64,000 bases of DNA from CBFHSD01 sp965658375 (GCA_965658375.1 CBFHSD010000006.1:11507-75506); one strand, 5' to 3'; positions 8,739 to 18,812 are shown, numbered from the stretch's first letter. Notes: generated by a model from the letters alone, not told the origin. Numbers and translations: made by a program.

Positions 8739-9905
8739 TTAATAAGTGAATGTACCAAACTCTGAACGTATTGTCAGTTGTTTGGATTCAGCAGCTTCTA
8801 CTCTACCGATGATTTGAGCTTCCATCTCAAACCCTTTGGCAATTTCAATGATCCCGGCAGCGGTCTCTTCATCTGTATAAACCTCCATACGGTGACCCAT
8901 ATTGAACACTTTATACATCTCTTTCCATTCTGTTCCGCTCTGCTCATGAATCAATTTGAACAGTGGTGGTATTGGAAATAAATTATCTTTTATAACATGT
9001 ACGTCTTCTACAAAATGGAGCACTTTAGTTTGTGCACCGCCAGAGCAATGCACCATTCCATCTATTGAAGATCTGTAAATATTCAGTACTTGCTTAATAA
9101 CAGGAGCATAGGTACGCGTTGGCGAAAGCACCAATTGCCCAGCATTGACTGGAGCTCCTTCAACCGCTTGAGTTAAATTATAAGATCCCGAATAAACCAA
9201 TTCGCTTGGTACGGCAGGATCAAATGTTTCTGGATATTTTGCCTTTACATCTGCACCAAACACATCGTGGCGTGCACTGGTAAGACCATTAGAACCCATT
9301 CCGCCATTGTATTGTGTTTCATAACTGGTTTGCCCATAAGAGGCCAGACCAACTATCACATTACCTGGTTTGATGTTCGCATTGTCGATGACATCAGCTT
9401 TTGGCATTCTGCATACAACCGTTGAATCTACGATCATGGTTCTTACCAAGTCTCCAACATCAGCGGTTTCTCCACCAGTTGAATGAATAGAAACCCCGGC
9501 AGTTCTTAAATCGGCTAAAAGCTCTTCTGTTCCATTGATAATGGCAGCAATAACTTCACCTGGAATCAGGTTTTTGTTTCTACCAATGGTGGATGACAGC
9601 AAAATATTGTCTGTGGCTCCCACACACAATAAATCATCAATATTCATGATAAGGGCATCTTGAGCAATCCCTTTCCAAACAGAAAGATCTCCTGTTTCTT
9701 TCCAATAAGCAAAAGCCAAAGAAGATTTCGTACCGGCTCCATCTGCATGCATTACCACGCAATGGTCTTCACTACCCGTAAGGTAATCTGGCACTATTTT
9801 ACAGAAAGCTTTAGGAAAAAGCCCTTTATCTACGTTCTTAATGGCATTGTGAACGTCTGTTTTATCGGCAGAAACACCGCGCTGATCGTATCTTGAATCT
9901 GTCAT
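8739..9905 (-). CDS. purM: phosphoribosylformylglycinamidine cyclo-ligase (AIR synthetase)
   Basis: ATP-dependent ring closure of FGAM to AIR in purine synthesis. The protein has 388 residues. The N-terminus carries YDQRGVSADKTDVHNAI, followed by the ATP/metal-site block HADGAGTKSSLAF and STGGETADVGDLVRTM, and later GMVHCSGGAQTKVLHF. It is longer than the roughly 345-residue E. coli enzyme, which is usual in Bacteroidota. The gene heads the minus-strand cluster that continues into prfA and pyrF. A terminator hairpin serving the upstream gene lies just before its start. Confidence 0.95.
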   Translation of the reverse strand: MTDSRYDQRGVSADKTDVHNAIKNVDKGLFPKAFCKIVPDYLTGSEDHCVVMHADGAGTKSSLAFAYWKETGDLSVWKGIAQDALIMNIDDLLCVGATDNILLSSTIGRNKNLIPGEVIAAIINGTEELLADLRTAGVSIHSTGGETADVGDLVRTMIVDSTVVCRMPKADVIDNANIKPGNVIVGLASYGQTSYETQYNGGMGSNGLTSARHDVFGADVKAKYPETFDPAVPSELVYSGSYNLTQAVEGAPVNAGQLVLSPTRTYAPVIKQVLNIYRSSIDGMVHCSGGAQTKVLHFVEDVHVIKDNLFPIPPLFKLIHEQSGTEWKEMYKVFNMGHRMEVYTDEETAAGIIEIAKGFEMEAQIIGRVEAAESKQLTIRSEFGTFTY

Positions 9906-9916
9906 ATATTAAAACA

Positions 9917-9949
9917 AAAAAGCATCCTGCAAAAATACAGGATGCTTTT
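9917..9949 (-). terminator. Rho-independent terminator of the PorE-like gene
   Basis: A perfect 12-base stem (plus strand AAAAGCATCCTG at 9918-9929 pairing with CAGGATGCTTTT at 9938-9949) with an 8-base loop. Read on the minus strand it is followed by a T-rich run (GCTTTTTTGTTTT). It lies 18 bases past the stop codon at 9967. Confidence 0.88.
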
Positions 9950-9966
9950 AAAGTATGCGTTATTAT

Positions 9967-12000
9967 TTATTCTTCGTCTGGTGCACCTTCTGCACCTTCT
10001 TCACCGATTTCTGGCGTTGGCACTTCTTTAGGAACAAAGTCATCTCTTAGTACTCTAAACTCGGTACGTCTATTTTTCTGATGAGCCGCATCTTGATCTT
10101 CTTTTGTAGGAAGAGCAGCTATTTCAGCATCAGTAATTTTCAACTGCGTTTCACCGTATCCTTTTGCTACCATACGTTCTGGGTCAATACCCTTAGATTG
10201 CAAGTAAGCCACACAACTTTGAGCACGTCTTTGAGACAGGTCTAGGTTGGCTGCATCTTTACCACGGCTATCTGTATGTGCCATCAACTCAATGACAATT
10301 GTAGGGTTATCTATCAATGTTTGGTATAAATAATCCAATGAATCTTTAGAGTTTACTACATCATTCACTTGAAGCTCAGCCTTGGCTAAATCGTAGCGTA
10401 CTTCAGGGAATGTAATCGCTTTCTCTGTGATAGGTTGTAATCTAAAATCGTGAACGAACTTTGTAGATACATTCACATCCACTGTTGTTTCTTGACCTTT
10501 TGCTACTAAGTATTTCTCCTTAGCTACCGTCATGGTATAAGAAGTATTCTCATCAACATAACGCTCTGCAGAACCTTCTTTTTGATCAAACTCATAATAT
10601 CCTAATTCATCAGATTGAATCTCAACAGCGGTGCCATCCGTTCCCTTCAATGCAATTGTCGCATTCGGAATCACTTCTCCAGTTTCCAGATTGTAAATTT
10701 TACCAGCAATAATGAACTTAAGAGGTGGGAATCTAAAACTCCACACATCAAAACTTCCTTCTCCACCTTCGCGGTCTGTTGTCAAGAAACCTCTTTGCTT
10801 GTTTCCTTCAAAGATGAGCCCTAAATCATTGGCTGATGAGTTGATAGGAGAACCAACATTCTCAACTTTACCCCATTTATCGTCAGACAAACGTTCTGCA
10901 CTGAAAATGTCATATCCTCCCATACCTGGATGTCCAGTAGAGGCAAAATACAAAGTTCCATTTGGATGAATGAATGGGAACATTTCATCTTCTTTTGTAT
11001 TCACCTCTTCTCCACAGTTGATAGGCGGGCCCCATTGCTTCGCTTTCTTGTCATACTTAGAGAACCAAATGTCTTTCCCACCGTAAGTTCCGGGAATGTC
11101 TGATGCAAAGAACATGTACATATCTTCTAATCCAACTGAAGGATGTCCGATTGCAGCTGTGTCGTTCTCTGTTAATGGAACCAATTCAGCAACATCAAAG
11201 TCATTTCCTCTTTTCCTAGCCGTATATATTGAACAACCTAAAACACCTTTCTTTTCATACTTGCATCGCGTAAAGTAAATGGTGTTTCTTCTTTTGTTCA
11301 TTACAGCACTACCATCATTGCTTTCAGCAGCATTAACGGTTTCTCCTAATGGAGTTGGCGTAACCCATCTGTCGTTCTTATCTCTTTCTGTCGCAAAAAC
11401 ACTTGAGAAGTTTTGTCCTGTAATTGGATCTACATCATTTCCGTTTGCACTTTCTCTGGTAGATGTTATGAATAACTCATCCCATTTCTTACCGCTCCAT
11501 GAGGGCGAAAAATCCATTCTTTCAGAATTGATTAATGGCTCTGGTGAAACTTCGTAACGGGTTGGATTTTCTGTGAGCTCAATAGCGAGCTTACAAGATT
11601 CTACACCTAATTGACCTCTTGTATCATTAGGAACACGTCCTACGTACTCTTCAAATTCTTTTAATGCGGCCGCGTATTGACCTTCTTTCTGAAGGATTTT
11701 CGCGAGCATGAGTGAGATATTATTGTTCTCTGCTCCAGCTTTCTTAGCCTTTTCAAGCCATTCTTGTGCATTTTTATTGTCTTGCAAATTGTAATAACAA
11801 ATACCTACTTGAGCCAGGATTCGTCTTTTCTCAACTACGCTCTTTTCTTTCGAATAAGCGTCTTTATACAATTCAATGGCTTCGTAATATTGATCATTGT
11901 TATACGCATTATCTGCATTTACAGTCGCTTTGTGCTGCGCGAATGACAATGAAACGATCATTGATAGGACAAAAGTCGTAGTAAACTTTAAAAGCTTCAT
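9967..12000 (-). CDS. OmpA-family protein with TPR, WD40-like propeller and CRD domains (PorE-like)
   Basis: Envelope protein of 677 residues. It has a signal peptide (cleaved after about residue 21, ..SLSFAQ), TPR-like helices (about 22-150), a PD40/WD40-like beta-propeller (about 165-430) and a carboxypeptidase-regulatory-like beta domain (about 435-530). A C-terminal OmpA peptidoglycan-binding domain follows (about 545-655, with LMAHTDSRGKDAANLDLSQRRA). This order is that of PorE, a T9SS component in Porphyromonas gingivalis, and of several paralogues in gliding bacteria. Unlike PorE there is no lipobox cysteine at the end of the leader. An acidic tail closes the protein. T9SS involvement is inference from architecture. 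Confidence 0.88.
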   Translation of the reverse strand: MKLLKFTTTFVLSMIVSLSFAQHKATVNADNAYNNDQYYEAIELYKDAYSKEKSVVEKRRILAQVGICYYNLQDNKNAQEWLEKAKKAGAENNNISLMLAKILQKEGQYAAALKEFEEYVGRVPNDTRGQLGVESCKLAIELTENPTRYEVSPEPLINSERMDFSPSWSGKKWDELFITSTRESANGNDVDPITGQNFSSVFATERDKNDRWVTPTPLGETVNAAESNDGSAVMNKRRNTIYFTRCKYEKKGVLGCSIYTARKRGNDFDVAELVPLTENDTAAIGHPSVGLEDMYMFFASDIPGTYGGKDIWFSKYDKKAKQWGPPINCGEEVNTKEDEMFPFIHPNGTLYFASTGHPGMGGYDIFSAERLSDDKWGKVENVGSPINSSANDLGLIFEGNKQRGFLTTDREGGEGSFDVWSFRFPPLKFIIAGKIYNLETGEVIPNATIALKGTDGTAVEIQSDELGYYEFDQKEGSAERYVDENTSYTMTVAKEKYLVAKGQETTVDVNVSTKFVHDFRLQPITEKAITFPEVRYDLAKAELQVNDVVNSKDSLDYLYQTLIDNPTIVIELMAHTDSRGKDAANLDLSQRRAQSCVAYLQSKGIDPERMVAKGYGETQLKITDAEIAALPTKEDQDAAHQKNRRTEFRVLRDDFVPKEVPTPEIGEEGAEGAPDEE

Positions 12001-12096
12001 ATATGTAATGAATTAGAATTCGGGGATAACATGATATTCCTCTTAAATATTCCAAAAGCCCCAAATTAACTAAAATAAATCGATACTAGCCAAAAG

Positions 12097-12126
12097 AAAA
12101 GGCAAGCTTTTTGAAAGCCTGCCTTT
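12097..12126 (-). terminator. terminator hairpin downstream of glutamine synthetase
   Basis: On the minus strand AAAAGGCAGGCTTT pairs with AAAGCTTGCCTTTT across a short CAA loop, with one G-U pair, and the stem ends in a T-run. It lies about 25 bases past the stop at 12151. The A-rich 5' arm means it could also act on plus-strand transcripts. Confidence 0.8.
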
Positions 12127-12150
12127 TGTTGTTATGGATTATCTCTTAGA

Positions 12151-14334
12151 TTATTTTGTAAAGAGTAGTTCTCTGTATTTTGGAAGTGGCCATTCTGCAT
12201 TGTCAACTACCAACTCTAGCTTATCTACATTGTAGCGAATAGGCTCAAAAAACGGAAACACATCATCACTATACGCCTTGGCTTGAGCTTCCATAGAATC
12301 CAAGTTGTTCGCCTTTTTTCTAGCCTCAATCATCTCTTTAACATTCTTGCGAATGACTCCGATTCTTTCATTGATTTCGAAAATCATTTCCAATTGAGTA
12401 GTGGCTTGTTCTTTAAATCCGTCACCAAATATTGCTTTAAGTCCTTCTACATTCTCTACCAAATTGCTTTGGTATTTCAATGCTACGGGAATAATATGAT
12501 TTAAAGCCATATCTGCCATTACACGAGATTCTATTTGAATTTTCTTCATGTAATTCTCACAATAAATTTCATGACGAGCTTCTTGTTCTACCCTATTCAT
12601 GATTCCCAGATCTTCAAACAAGCTTAACACTTTTTCTTCTTTGTAGAAGTCAAGTGCATGGGCAGATTTTTTCACATTATTCAATCCTCTCTTTTCAGCT
12701 TCTACAACCCATTCATCAGAATAGCCATCACCTTCAAACAAGATTGGACGTGACTCTTTGATGTACCTTCTTAAAACACTCAAAATCGCCTCGTCTTTCT
12801 TTTCCCCTTTGGAAATTAAACCATCAACCTCAGTTTTAAACTTGTTTAACTGATCTGCCATTGCCGCGTTCAAGGCGATCATCGGGTTCGCGCAGTTTGC
12901 TTGTGAGCCGACAGCTCTAAACTCAAATTTATTTCCTGTAAAAGCAAAAGGAGATGTTCTATTTCTATCTGTATTGTCTAACAAAACATCTGGAATTTTC
13001 CCAACCACATTCAACTTAAGATCATCTGAGCCTGAGTTAGAATCTATAGCTTTCTCAACGTCATTCAAGATTCGCGTCAATTGTGAACCTATAAAAATAG
13101 AAAGGATAGCAGGTGGAGCTTCATTTGCTCCTAAACGATGGTCGTTATCTGCAGAAGCGATGGTTGCACGCAACAAATCTGCATGTTCATGTACCGCTCT
13201 AATTGTGTTTACAAAGAAGGTTAAGAACCTCAAGTTTGTTTTTGGCGTTGTCCCTGGGCTCAACAAGTTTCTGTTCTTGGAAGAATTCGTTCCCATAGAC
13301 CAGTTGTTGTGCTTTCCTGATCCATTCAAACCTTGGAACGGCTTCTCATGAAGCAAAACTCTAAAGTGATGGCGATGCGCTACTTTTTCAAGTATATCCA
13401 TCAACAATTGGTTGTGGTCTACGGCCAAGTTACACTCTTCAAACATCGGTGCACACTCAAATTGATTTGGCGCAACCTCATTGTGTCTGGTTGTTACCGG
13501 AATACCCAGCTTTAAAGATTCTTGTTCAAAATCTTTCATAAACTGAGTAGCTCTATCTGGAATAGATCCAAAATAATGATCATCAAGTTGCTGACCTTTA
13601 GAACTAGAGTGTCCAAACAAGGTTCTTCCCGTGAGTGTTAAATCTGGTCTGGCAGCGTACAAGGCTTCATCGACTAAGAAATATTCTTGTTCCCAGCCTA
13701 AGCTTGCGGTTACGCGAGTTACGTTTCTATCAAAATATTGACACACCGCTGTTGCCGCAGTATCTAAGCTCTGTAAAGCCTTGATGAGTGGCGCTTTATA
13801 ATCTAAAGCCTCACCGGTATATGAGATGAAAATAGTAGGAATACAAAGTGTATTAGAAATAATAAATGCTGGAGATGTTGGATCCCAAGCTGTGTATCCT
13901 CTCGCTTCAAATGTTTGTCTAATTCCACCATTTGGGAATGATGATGCATCTGGTTCTTGTTGAACCAATTCATTTCCACCAAAAGATTCAAATGCTTTAC
14001 CAATTTGGATAGGTGTAAAAAATGAATCGTGTTTTTCTGCTGTTCTTCCTGTCAATGGTTGGAACCAATGTGTAAAATGGGTTACTCCTTTTTCCATGGC
14101 CCATGACTTCATACCTGCAGCTACTTGGTCTGCAACTTCTCTGTCTATTTTGGAACCATTTTGAACTGCATCAATCACAGAGTCAAAAGCTTCTTCAGAC
14201 AAGTATTGCCTCATAACATCTTCGTGAAAAACACTCTCCCCAAAATACTCGGAAATCTTCCCATTTACCGGCTTAGGATCAACAGGCTTTCTGTCCATTG
14301 CTTTTTCTAAAGCGACATAACGTAGTCTTGACAT
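12151..14334 (-). CDS. glnN: glutamine synthetase type III
   Basis: ATP-dependent amidation of glutamate to glutamine. At 727 residues it matches the long GSIII class (about 700-730) and not the roughly 470-residue GSI. Diagnostic blocks are VTRVTASLGWEQEYFLVDE, TTRHNEVAPNQFECAPMFE and the nucleotide/substrate segment LNGSGKHNNWSMGTN near residue 335, followed by RLGANEAPPAILSIFIG. The N-terminal GSIII-specific domain includes KGVTHFTHWFQPLTG. The gene is monocistronic, with a terminator after it. No adjacent PII or amtB gene is seen. No full -7 box was found upstream, so its promoter is not assigned. Confidence 0.96.
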   Translation of the reverse strand: MSRLRYVALEKAMDRKPVDPKPVNGKISEYFGESVFHEDVMRQYLSEEAFDSVIDAVQNGSKIDREVADQVAAGMKSWAMEKGVTHFTHWFQPLTGRTAEKHDSFFTPIQIGKAFESFGGNELVQQEPDASSFPNGGIRQTFEARGYTAWDPTSPAFIISNTLCIPTIFISYTGEALDYKAPLIKALQSLDTAATAVCQYFDRNVTRVTASLGWEQEYFLVDEALYAARPDLTLTGRTLFGHSSSKGQQLDDHYFGSIPDRATQFMKDFEQESLKLGIPVTTRHNEVAPNQFECAPMFEECNLAVDHNQLLMDILEKVAHRHHFRVLLHEKPFQGLNGSGKHNNWSMGTNSSKNRNLLSPGTTPKTNLRFLTFFVNTIRAVHEHADLLRATIASADNDHRLGANEAPPAILSIFIGSQLTRILNDVEKAIDSNSGSDDLKLNVVGKIPDVLLDNTDRNRTSPFAFTGNKFEFRAVGSQANCANPMIALNAAMADQLNKFKTEVDGLISKGEKKDEAILSVLRRYIKESRPILFEGDGYSDEWVVEAEKRGLNNVKKSAHALDFYKEEKVLSLFEDLGIMNRVEQEARHEIYCENYMKKIQIESRVMADMALNHIIPVALKYQSNLVENVEGLKAIFGDGFKEQATTQLEMIFEINERIGVIRKNVKEMIEARKKANNLDSMEAQAKAYSDDVFPFFEPIRYNVDKLELVVDNAEWPLPKYRELLFTK

Positions 14335-14439
14335 TTTTCAAAAATTTTCACGAATTTAGGCCAAACACCTCTTTTATTCGATAATTTTTTCAAAATTTAA
14401 TGAACATGCTCTTCAATATCACAAAAAAGCAGAGAATTT

Positions 14440-15372
14440 TTAAAATATTGTTGACACATAAATAATGTAAGCTGAAAAAAGAAGGAGGCCTTTTAGCCTT
14501 CCAACACGTCTTCCGAGCAACATCATTGGAAAAATAATGAATGAAATACCCAATACCCACCACATATCTCTATTGAGTATCATATCGTTAATAGGAATGG
14601 ATTTAACCATACTTGTAATCCCGAGAATTGAAAACAAGTTGAACAGGTTTGAACCAATTAAATTACCAATTGAAATATCTGACTGTTTTCGTATTGCTGC
14701 AACAAGCGATGTCATAAGCTCCGGTGCAGAAGTACCAAAAGCAACTACTGTTACACTAATTACTAAATCACTTACTCCAAAGCTTCTAGAAATCTCTACA
14801 GCTCCTTGAACCAACCAATCTGAACCAAGTGCCAGTCCAGCACAACCAATAACAATATAGGATACATCTCTGAGCATATTGGATTTCACCAACTTGCTCT
14901 CATCTTCATTCACAACGTCTTCCTTGCTTCCAATTCTAGACCTGCGTATCAAGAAAACTGTATACCCAAGTAAGGCTACAAACATCAAACAGCCTTCATA
15001 AAAATATATCTGACCATCTATCATAAATAAGAAAGTCACAATGGTTGCCACCATCATAGCAGGCCAATCTAAATACAGCGTGTCTTTACTTACTTCAATG
15101 GGTAAAATGAGGGCTGTTAAACCTAAAACAAGAGCTAAGTTGGCTATATTGGAACCAATTACATTACCGATGGCAATATCAGGGTAACCATCTATGGAAG
15201 CCTGAAGACTCACCAATAATTCTGGAGCCGAAGTTCCAAAAGAAACAATAGTCATTCCAACTACAAGAGCAGAAACACGAAAACGGTAAGCAATATTTAC
15301 TGCCCCCCGAACCATTAATTCTCCACCAAGAAGAAGCACAATCAGGCCAGCAACTAATATCAAATACGACAA
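14440..15372 (-). CDS. calcium/sodium antiporter (CaCA family, YrbG-like)
   Basis: Inner-membrane exchanger of 310 residues with about ten transmembrane segments in two inverted halves. Each half carries the alpha-repeat signature: SFGTSAPELLVSL near residue 45 with IGNVIGSNIANL, and AFGTSAPELMTSL near 210 with IGNLIGSNLFNL. A charged cytosolic loop (about 143-165) separates the halves. These repeats bind Na+ and Ca2+ in the family. The gene begins four bases after the tatA stop, so the two are probably cotranscribed, though there is no obvious functional link. Confidence 0.93.
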   Translation of the reverse strand: MSYLILVAGLIVLLLGGELMVRGAVNIAYRFRVSALVVGMTIVSFGTSAPELLVSLQASIDGYPDIAIGNVIGSNIANLALVLGLTALILPIEVSKDTLYLDWPAMMVATIVTFLFMIDGQIYFYEGCLMFVALLGYTVFLIRRSRIGSKEDVVNEDESKLVKSNMLRDVSYIVIGCAGLALGSDWLVQGAVEISRSFGVSDLVISVTVVAFGTSAPELMTSLVAAIRKQSDISIGNLIGSNLFNLFSILGITSMVKSIPINDMILNRDMWWVLGISFIIFPMMLLGRRVGRLKGLLLFSAYIIYVSTIF

Positions 15373-15376
15373 AAGG

Positions 15377-15607
15377 CTATTTCTTTAGATTACGATTGAT
15401 GTCTATGTCTTTCTTAACATCATCAATGCTCGATTCAATATCTCTCTGAATATCTTGAGTAGCGTCTTTGAACTGACGAATCCCCTTCCCTAAACCCCTA
15501 GCGAATTCAGGAATTTTTTTGGAACCGAACAATAAAAGCACGATGAAGAAAATGATGAATATTTCCCCACCTCCTAAATTAAAAAACGCGAAACTTAAAT
15601 TCTGCAT
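15377..15607 (-). CDS. tatA: Sec-independent translocase subunit TatA/E
   Basis: Small pore-forming component of the twin-arginine translocase, 76 residues. It has a hydrophobic N-terminal helix (about residues 12-28, with GGGEIFIIFFIVLLLFGSKK), the Phe-Gly hinge followed by KKIPEFARGLGKGIRQFKDA, and a charged amphipathic tail. The tail is short, as in many Bacteroidota TatA proteins. tatC is not in this window. It lies between the secDF terminator and the antiporter, and two export genes (tatA and secDF) are therefore neighbours. Confidence 0.93.
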   Translation of the reverse strand: MQNLSFAFFNLGGGEIFIIFFIVLLLFGSKKIPEFARGLGKGIRQFKDATQDIQRDIESSIDDVKKDIDINRNLKK

Positions 15608-15636
15608 ATCTACTTAATGAAACGCAAAAATAGCAA

Positions 15637-15664
15637 AAAAGCCCCCTGACCGAAGTCAGGAGGC
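15637..15664 (-). terminator. Rho-independent terminator of secDF
   Basis: Minus strand: GCCTCCTGAC, loop TTCG, GTCAGGGGGC and then TTTTTT. The 10-base stem occupies 15641-15650 and 15655-15664 with a stable UUCG tetraloop and one G-U pair. It lies about 25 bases past the secDF stop. Confidence 0.92.
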
Positions 15665-15689
15665 TCGCTTATTCTTTGGGATTGAAAAA

Positions 15690-18600
15690 TTACTTCTTCT
15701 TGCCCTTAAGGGTTAAATCATACATGGCTGGTGTTGCCACACACAATGAAGAGTATGTACCGACTATTACACCAATCATTAATGCAAATACAAAACCTCG
15801 TATTACTTCACCTCCAAACAAGAAGATTACTAACAGTACTACAAATGTACTAAGCGATGTATTTACTGTTCTACTCAAGGTACTGTTCAACGCTTCATTT
15901 ACATTTTGCTTTAAATTATGTTTTGGATGCAGGTTCAAGAATTCTCTAATTCTATCAAATACAACCACGGTATCATTGATTGAGTAACCTACTACTGTAA
16001 GTATTGCTGCAATAAATGCCTGGTCAATTTCAAGAGCAAATGGTAAGAACCCGTAAAGTAATGAGAACATACCCAATACGATTAACACATCATGCGCCAT
16101 TGCAATTACTGCCCCTGTTGAGAACTGCCATTTGCTAAATCTTACCCAGATGTATAAGAAAATCACCAATAAAGAGAAGATAATTGCGAATACCGCACCT
16201 TCCTTAATATCATCAGCGATGGTTGGATCTACTTTTTGAGAAGACAATTCATCTAAGAAAGTAGACTCTTCAATACCATTTGTATAGAAAGGTTGAACTG
16301 CGGCAAATAACTTGCCTTCAATCATGTTCTCTACATTCTCACCTGATTCGTTGTACAAGTATTTTGTTGTGATCTTTACTTGGTTTGAAGAACCATAGGT
16401 TTTTACCTCTGGTGTAACTTTTTCACCAGCTTCATTCACAAACTGGTCTGCAATTGCCCCTGTAAGTTCTACAACATTCACAGGTTCTTCAAAACGCACG
16501 ATATACGATCTACCTCCTGTGAAATCAACACCATAGTTCAACCCTCTAGTTAGTAATGAACCGAAAGAAACTAGAATGAATATTCCTGAGATTACATAGT
16601 ACTTCTTACGGTTCCCAATAAAATCAATACTGATATTCTTGAAAGCTCCTTCTGTCAATTTTGTTGAGAAAGAGATTGCTTTCTTCGCATCCATCATGTA
16701 TTCAAACAAGAGTCTTGTTACGAATATTGCAGAGAACAACGAAGTAACAATACCAATGATTAAAGTTGTTGCGAACCCTTGAATTGGACCGGAACCAAAA
16801 ACGAAGAGAATGATACCAGTTAATAAGGTGGTTACGTTCGCATCTAGTATAGAGCTTAAAGCATTGCTGTAACCATCTTCAATCGCCAATTTTAATCCTT
16901 TACCAGCTCTTAACTCTTCTCTAATTCTTTCATAAATAAGTACGTTGGCATCTACCGACATACCAATGGTAAGAACAATACCTGCAATACCAGGTAAAGT
17001 CAATGTTGCATGGAAAGAAGCTAGTACTCCAATTACGAAGAAAACGTTAGCAACAAGCGCTACATTGGCAACACCACCTGCTTTCGAATAGTAGAAAATC
17101 ATATATGCCAGTACCACTACCAAAGCAATGATGAATGACATTAATCCTGAATCAACCGATTCTTGACCCAATGATGGCCCTACTACCGCTTCTTCTATAA
17201 TAATTGTTCTTGCCGGCAATTTCCCAGCTTTTAACACACCTGCTAAATCAGCTGCGTCTTGTTGAGAGAATGATCCTGTAATTTCTGTTCTTCCACCTGG
17301 AATTTCACCATTTACTGAAGGTGCCGAGTACACTAAGTTATCCAATACTACAGCTACGGATCTTTGCACACCTTGTCCGTTGTTATCTCTTTCTGAAGAT
17401 GCCTTTCTCGTCATCTCACGCCATTTCTTGGCTCCAGTAGAGTTCATAGACATGTTTACTGTAGGATTCCCTAAAGGATCTGTACCTACTCTAGCATCTG
17501 TAATCACATCACCTTCAATAGGTGCTTTACCGCCTTTAGGCGCTTTGATGGCATACAATCCAAAAATGTTTTCTGTTCCTTTTAATGCATATGCATCCCA
17601 CATGAACTTGGTTCTTGGAGGGAACATTGAGCGAATGTCTTTTCTATTCAAGTATTCATTCACTTGAGACGTATCAGCATCTGAAGCATACCCTAATAGA
17701 GGGCCTCTACCAAAACCAGTTTCACTAATGTTTGGCTGGAATACCGCCCAAAGAGGATTTTGACGTCTTTGCTCTTCTAGGTCTAACTCAGAATCTGCGA
17801 TAGTAGAATCATTTTCAAATAGATCTGCTAACTCATCTGATGCAGAAGTATCTGCAGATGAGGTATCCATTGCCATTTCAGTGCTATCATCTTCTGGAAG
17901 CGCATCTGCCATAGGCTCTGCATCTTCTGCAGGCTCTAAAGCTGCTTCTTCAGTCTCTTCAGCTGAAGCATCTTCCGCTTTATTGGTTGCTGCTAATATT
18001 TGGTTCGCTTCAATCAATCCGTTGGCTACTTCTTCATTAAAGTAAGTTTCGAAGAACTCTAGCTTGGCCGTTCCTTGAAGGATTTTACGAACACGCTTTT
18101 TGTCTTTCACACCAGGAAGCTCTACTACGATTCTTCCCGTACCCGATTGACGTTGAATTTTTGGTTGAACAACCCCTAAGTTGTCAATTCTCTTTCTCAA
18201 CACTTGCTCTGCTCTTGAAATTGCATCTTCAGCTTCTAGAGCCATGATACTCAAGATTTCGGCATCTGTTGCTTCAGGAGCAATCTTATCCTTGTTTTCT
18301 AAGGTATGAAAGATGTTGGCCAATGGGTAATCTGCTGTAACTTCTTGATGCGCGATTCCGAAAAGCGTTACAAAAGACTCAGAAGAAGACTTCTGCATTT
18401 CTCTTGCTCTAGTCATAATAGCCTTAAACTGAGCATCTTCTTTGTTTGAACCTGCAAGTGCATTGATCATGTCGGGAACAGAAACTTCTAGTGTTACGTG
18501 CATCCCACCTTGAAGGTCAAGCCCTAGGTTGATTCTTTGTTTCTTGCAATAGTTGTAGTTAAATCCGAATACTGGATACACTTCTTTTGACGACATGTTC

Positions 18601-18812
18601 GCCAAGTAATTGTCTTCAAAAGATTGACGCGCTGAATCTTCTTCAAATAAACTTAAAGAACCAACTTCTGTTCTTAAAGAATCAACCTTCTCTTGAGCAA
18701 CACTTTTTGCGTCATTCTCAACACTTGATGTAATCCACGTAAATGACAATTGGTATAGGCATGCTAACACCAACAATATCGTGAATATCCATACTGCACT
18801 CTTATTCTGCAT
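15690..18812 (-). CDS. secDF: fused protein translocase subunit SecDF
   Basis: Proton-driven accessory of the Sec translocon, 1040 residues. SecD occupies about residues 1-700, with the first TM at 7-25, the D1 motif NLGLDLQGGMHVTLEV near 95, and the periplasmic P1 domain. The TM block contains GIAGIVLTIGMSVDANVLIYERIREEL. SecF follows from about 705 (LNYGVDFTGGRSYIVRF, then VVGYSINDTVVVFDRIREFL). Fusion of the two subunits is normal in Bacteroidota. An extra acidic, Ala/Glu/Asp/Ser-rich segment of about 70 residues (274-347) is inserted in the periplasmic part. Monocistronic, closed by a hairpin terminator. Confidence 0.96.
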   Translation of the reverse strand: MQNKSAVWIFTILLVLACLYQLSFTWITSSVENDAKSVAQEKVDSLRTEVGSLSLFEEDSARQSFEDNYLANMSSKEVYPVFGFNYNYCKKQRINLGLDLQGGMHVTLEVSVPDMINALAGSNKEDAQFKAIMTRAREMQKSSSESFVTLFGIAHQEVTADYPLANIFHTLENKDKIAPEATDAEILSIMALEAEDAISRAEQVLRKRIDNLGVVQPKIQRQSGTGRIVVELPGVKDKKRVRKILQGTAKLEFFETYFNEEVANGLIEANQILAATNKAEDASAEETEEAALEPAEDAEPMADALPEDDSTEMAMDTSSADTSASDELADLFENDSTIADSELDLEEQRRQNPLWAVFQPNISETGFGRGPLLGYASDADTSQVNEYLNRKDIRSMFPPRTKFMWDAYALKGTENIFGLYAIKAPKGGKAPIEGDVITDARVGTDPLGNPTVNMSMNSTGAKKWREMTRKASSERDNNGQGVQRSVAVVLDNLVYSAPSVNGEIPGGRTEITGSFSQQDAADLAGVLKAGKLPARTIIIEEAVVGPSLGQESVDSGLMSFIIALVVVLAYMIFYYSKAGGVANVALVANVFFVIGVLASFHATLTLPGIAGIVLTIGMSVDANVLIYERIREELRAGKGLKLAIEDGYSNALSSILDANVTTLLTGIILFVFGSGPIQGFATTLIIGIVTSLFSAIFVTRLLFEYMMDAKKAISFSTKLTEGAFKNISIDFIGNRKKYYVISGIFILVSFGSLLTRGLNYGVDFTGGRSYIVRFEEPVNVVELTGAIADQFVNEAGEKVTPEVKTYGSSNQVKITTKYLYNESGENVENMIEGKLFAAVQPFYTNGIEESTFLDELSSQKVDPTIADDIKEGAVFAIIFSLLVIFLYIWVRFSKWQFSTGAVIAMAHDVLIVLGMFSLLYGFLPFALEIDQAFIAAILTVVGYSINDTVVVFDRIREFLNLHPKHNLKQNVNEALNSTLSRTVNTSLSTFVVLLVIFLFGGEVIRGFVFALMIGVIVGTYSSLCVATPAMYDLTLKGKKK

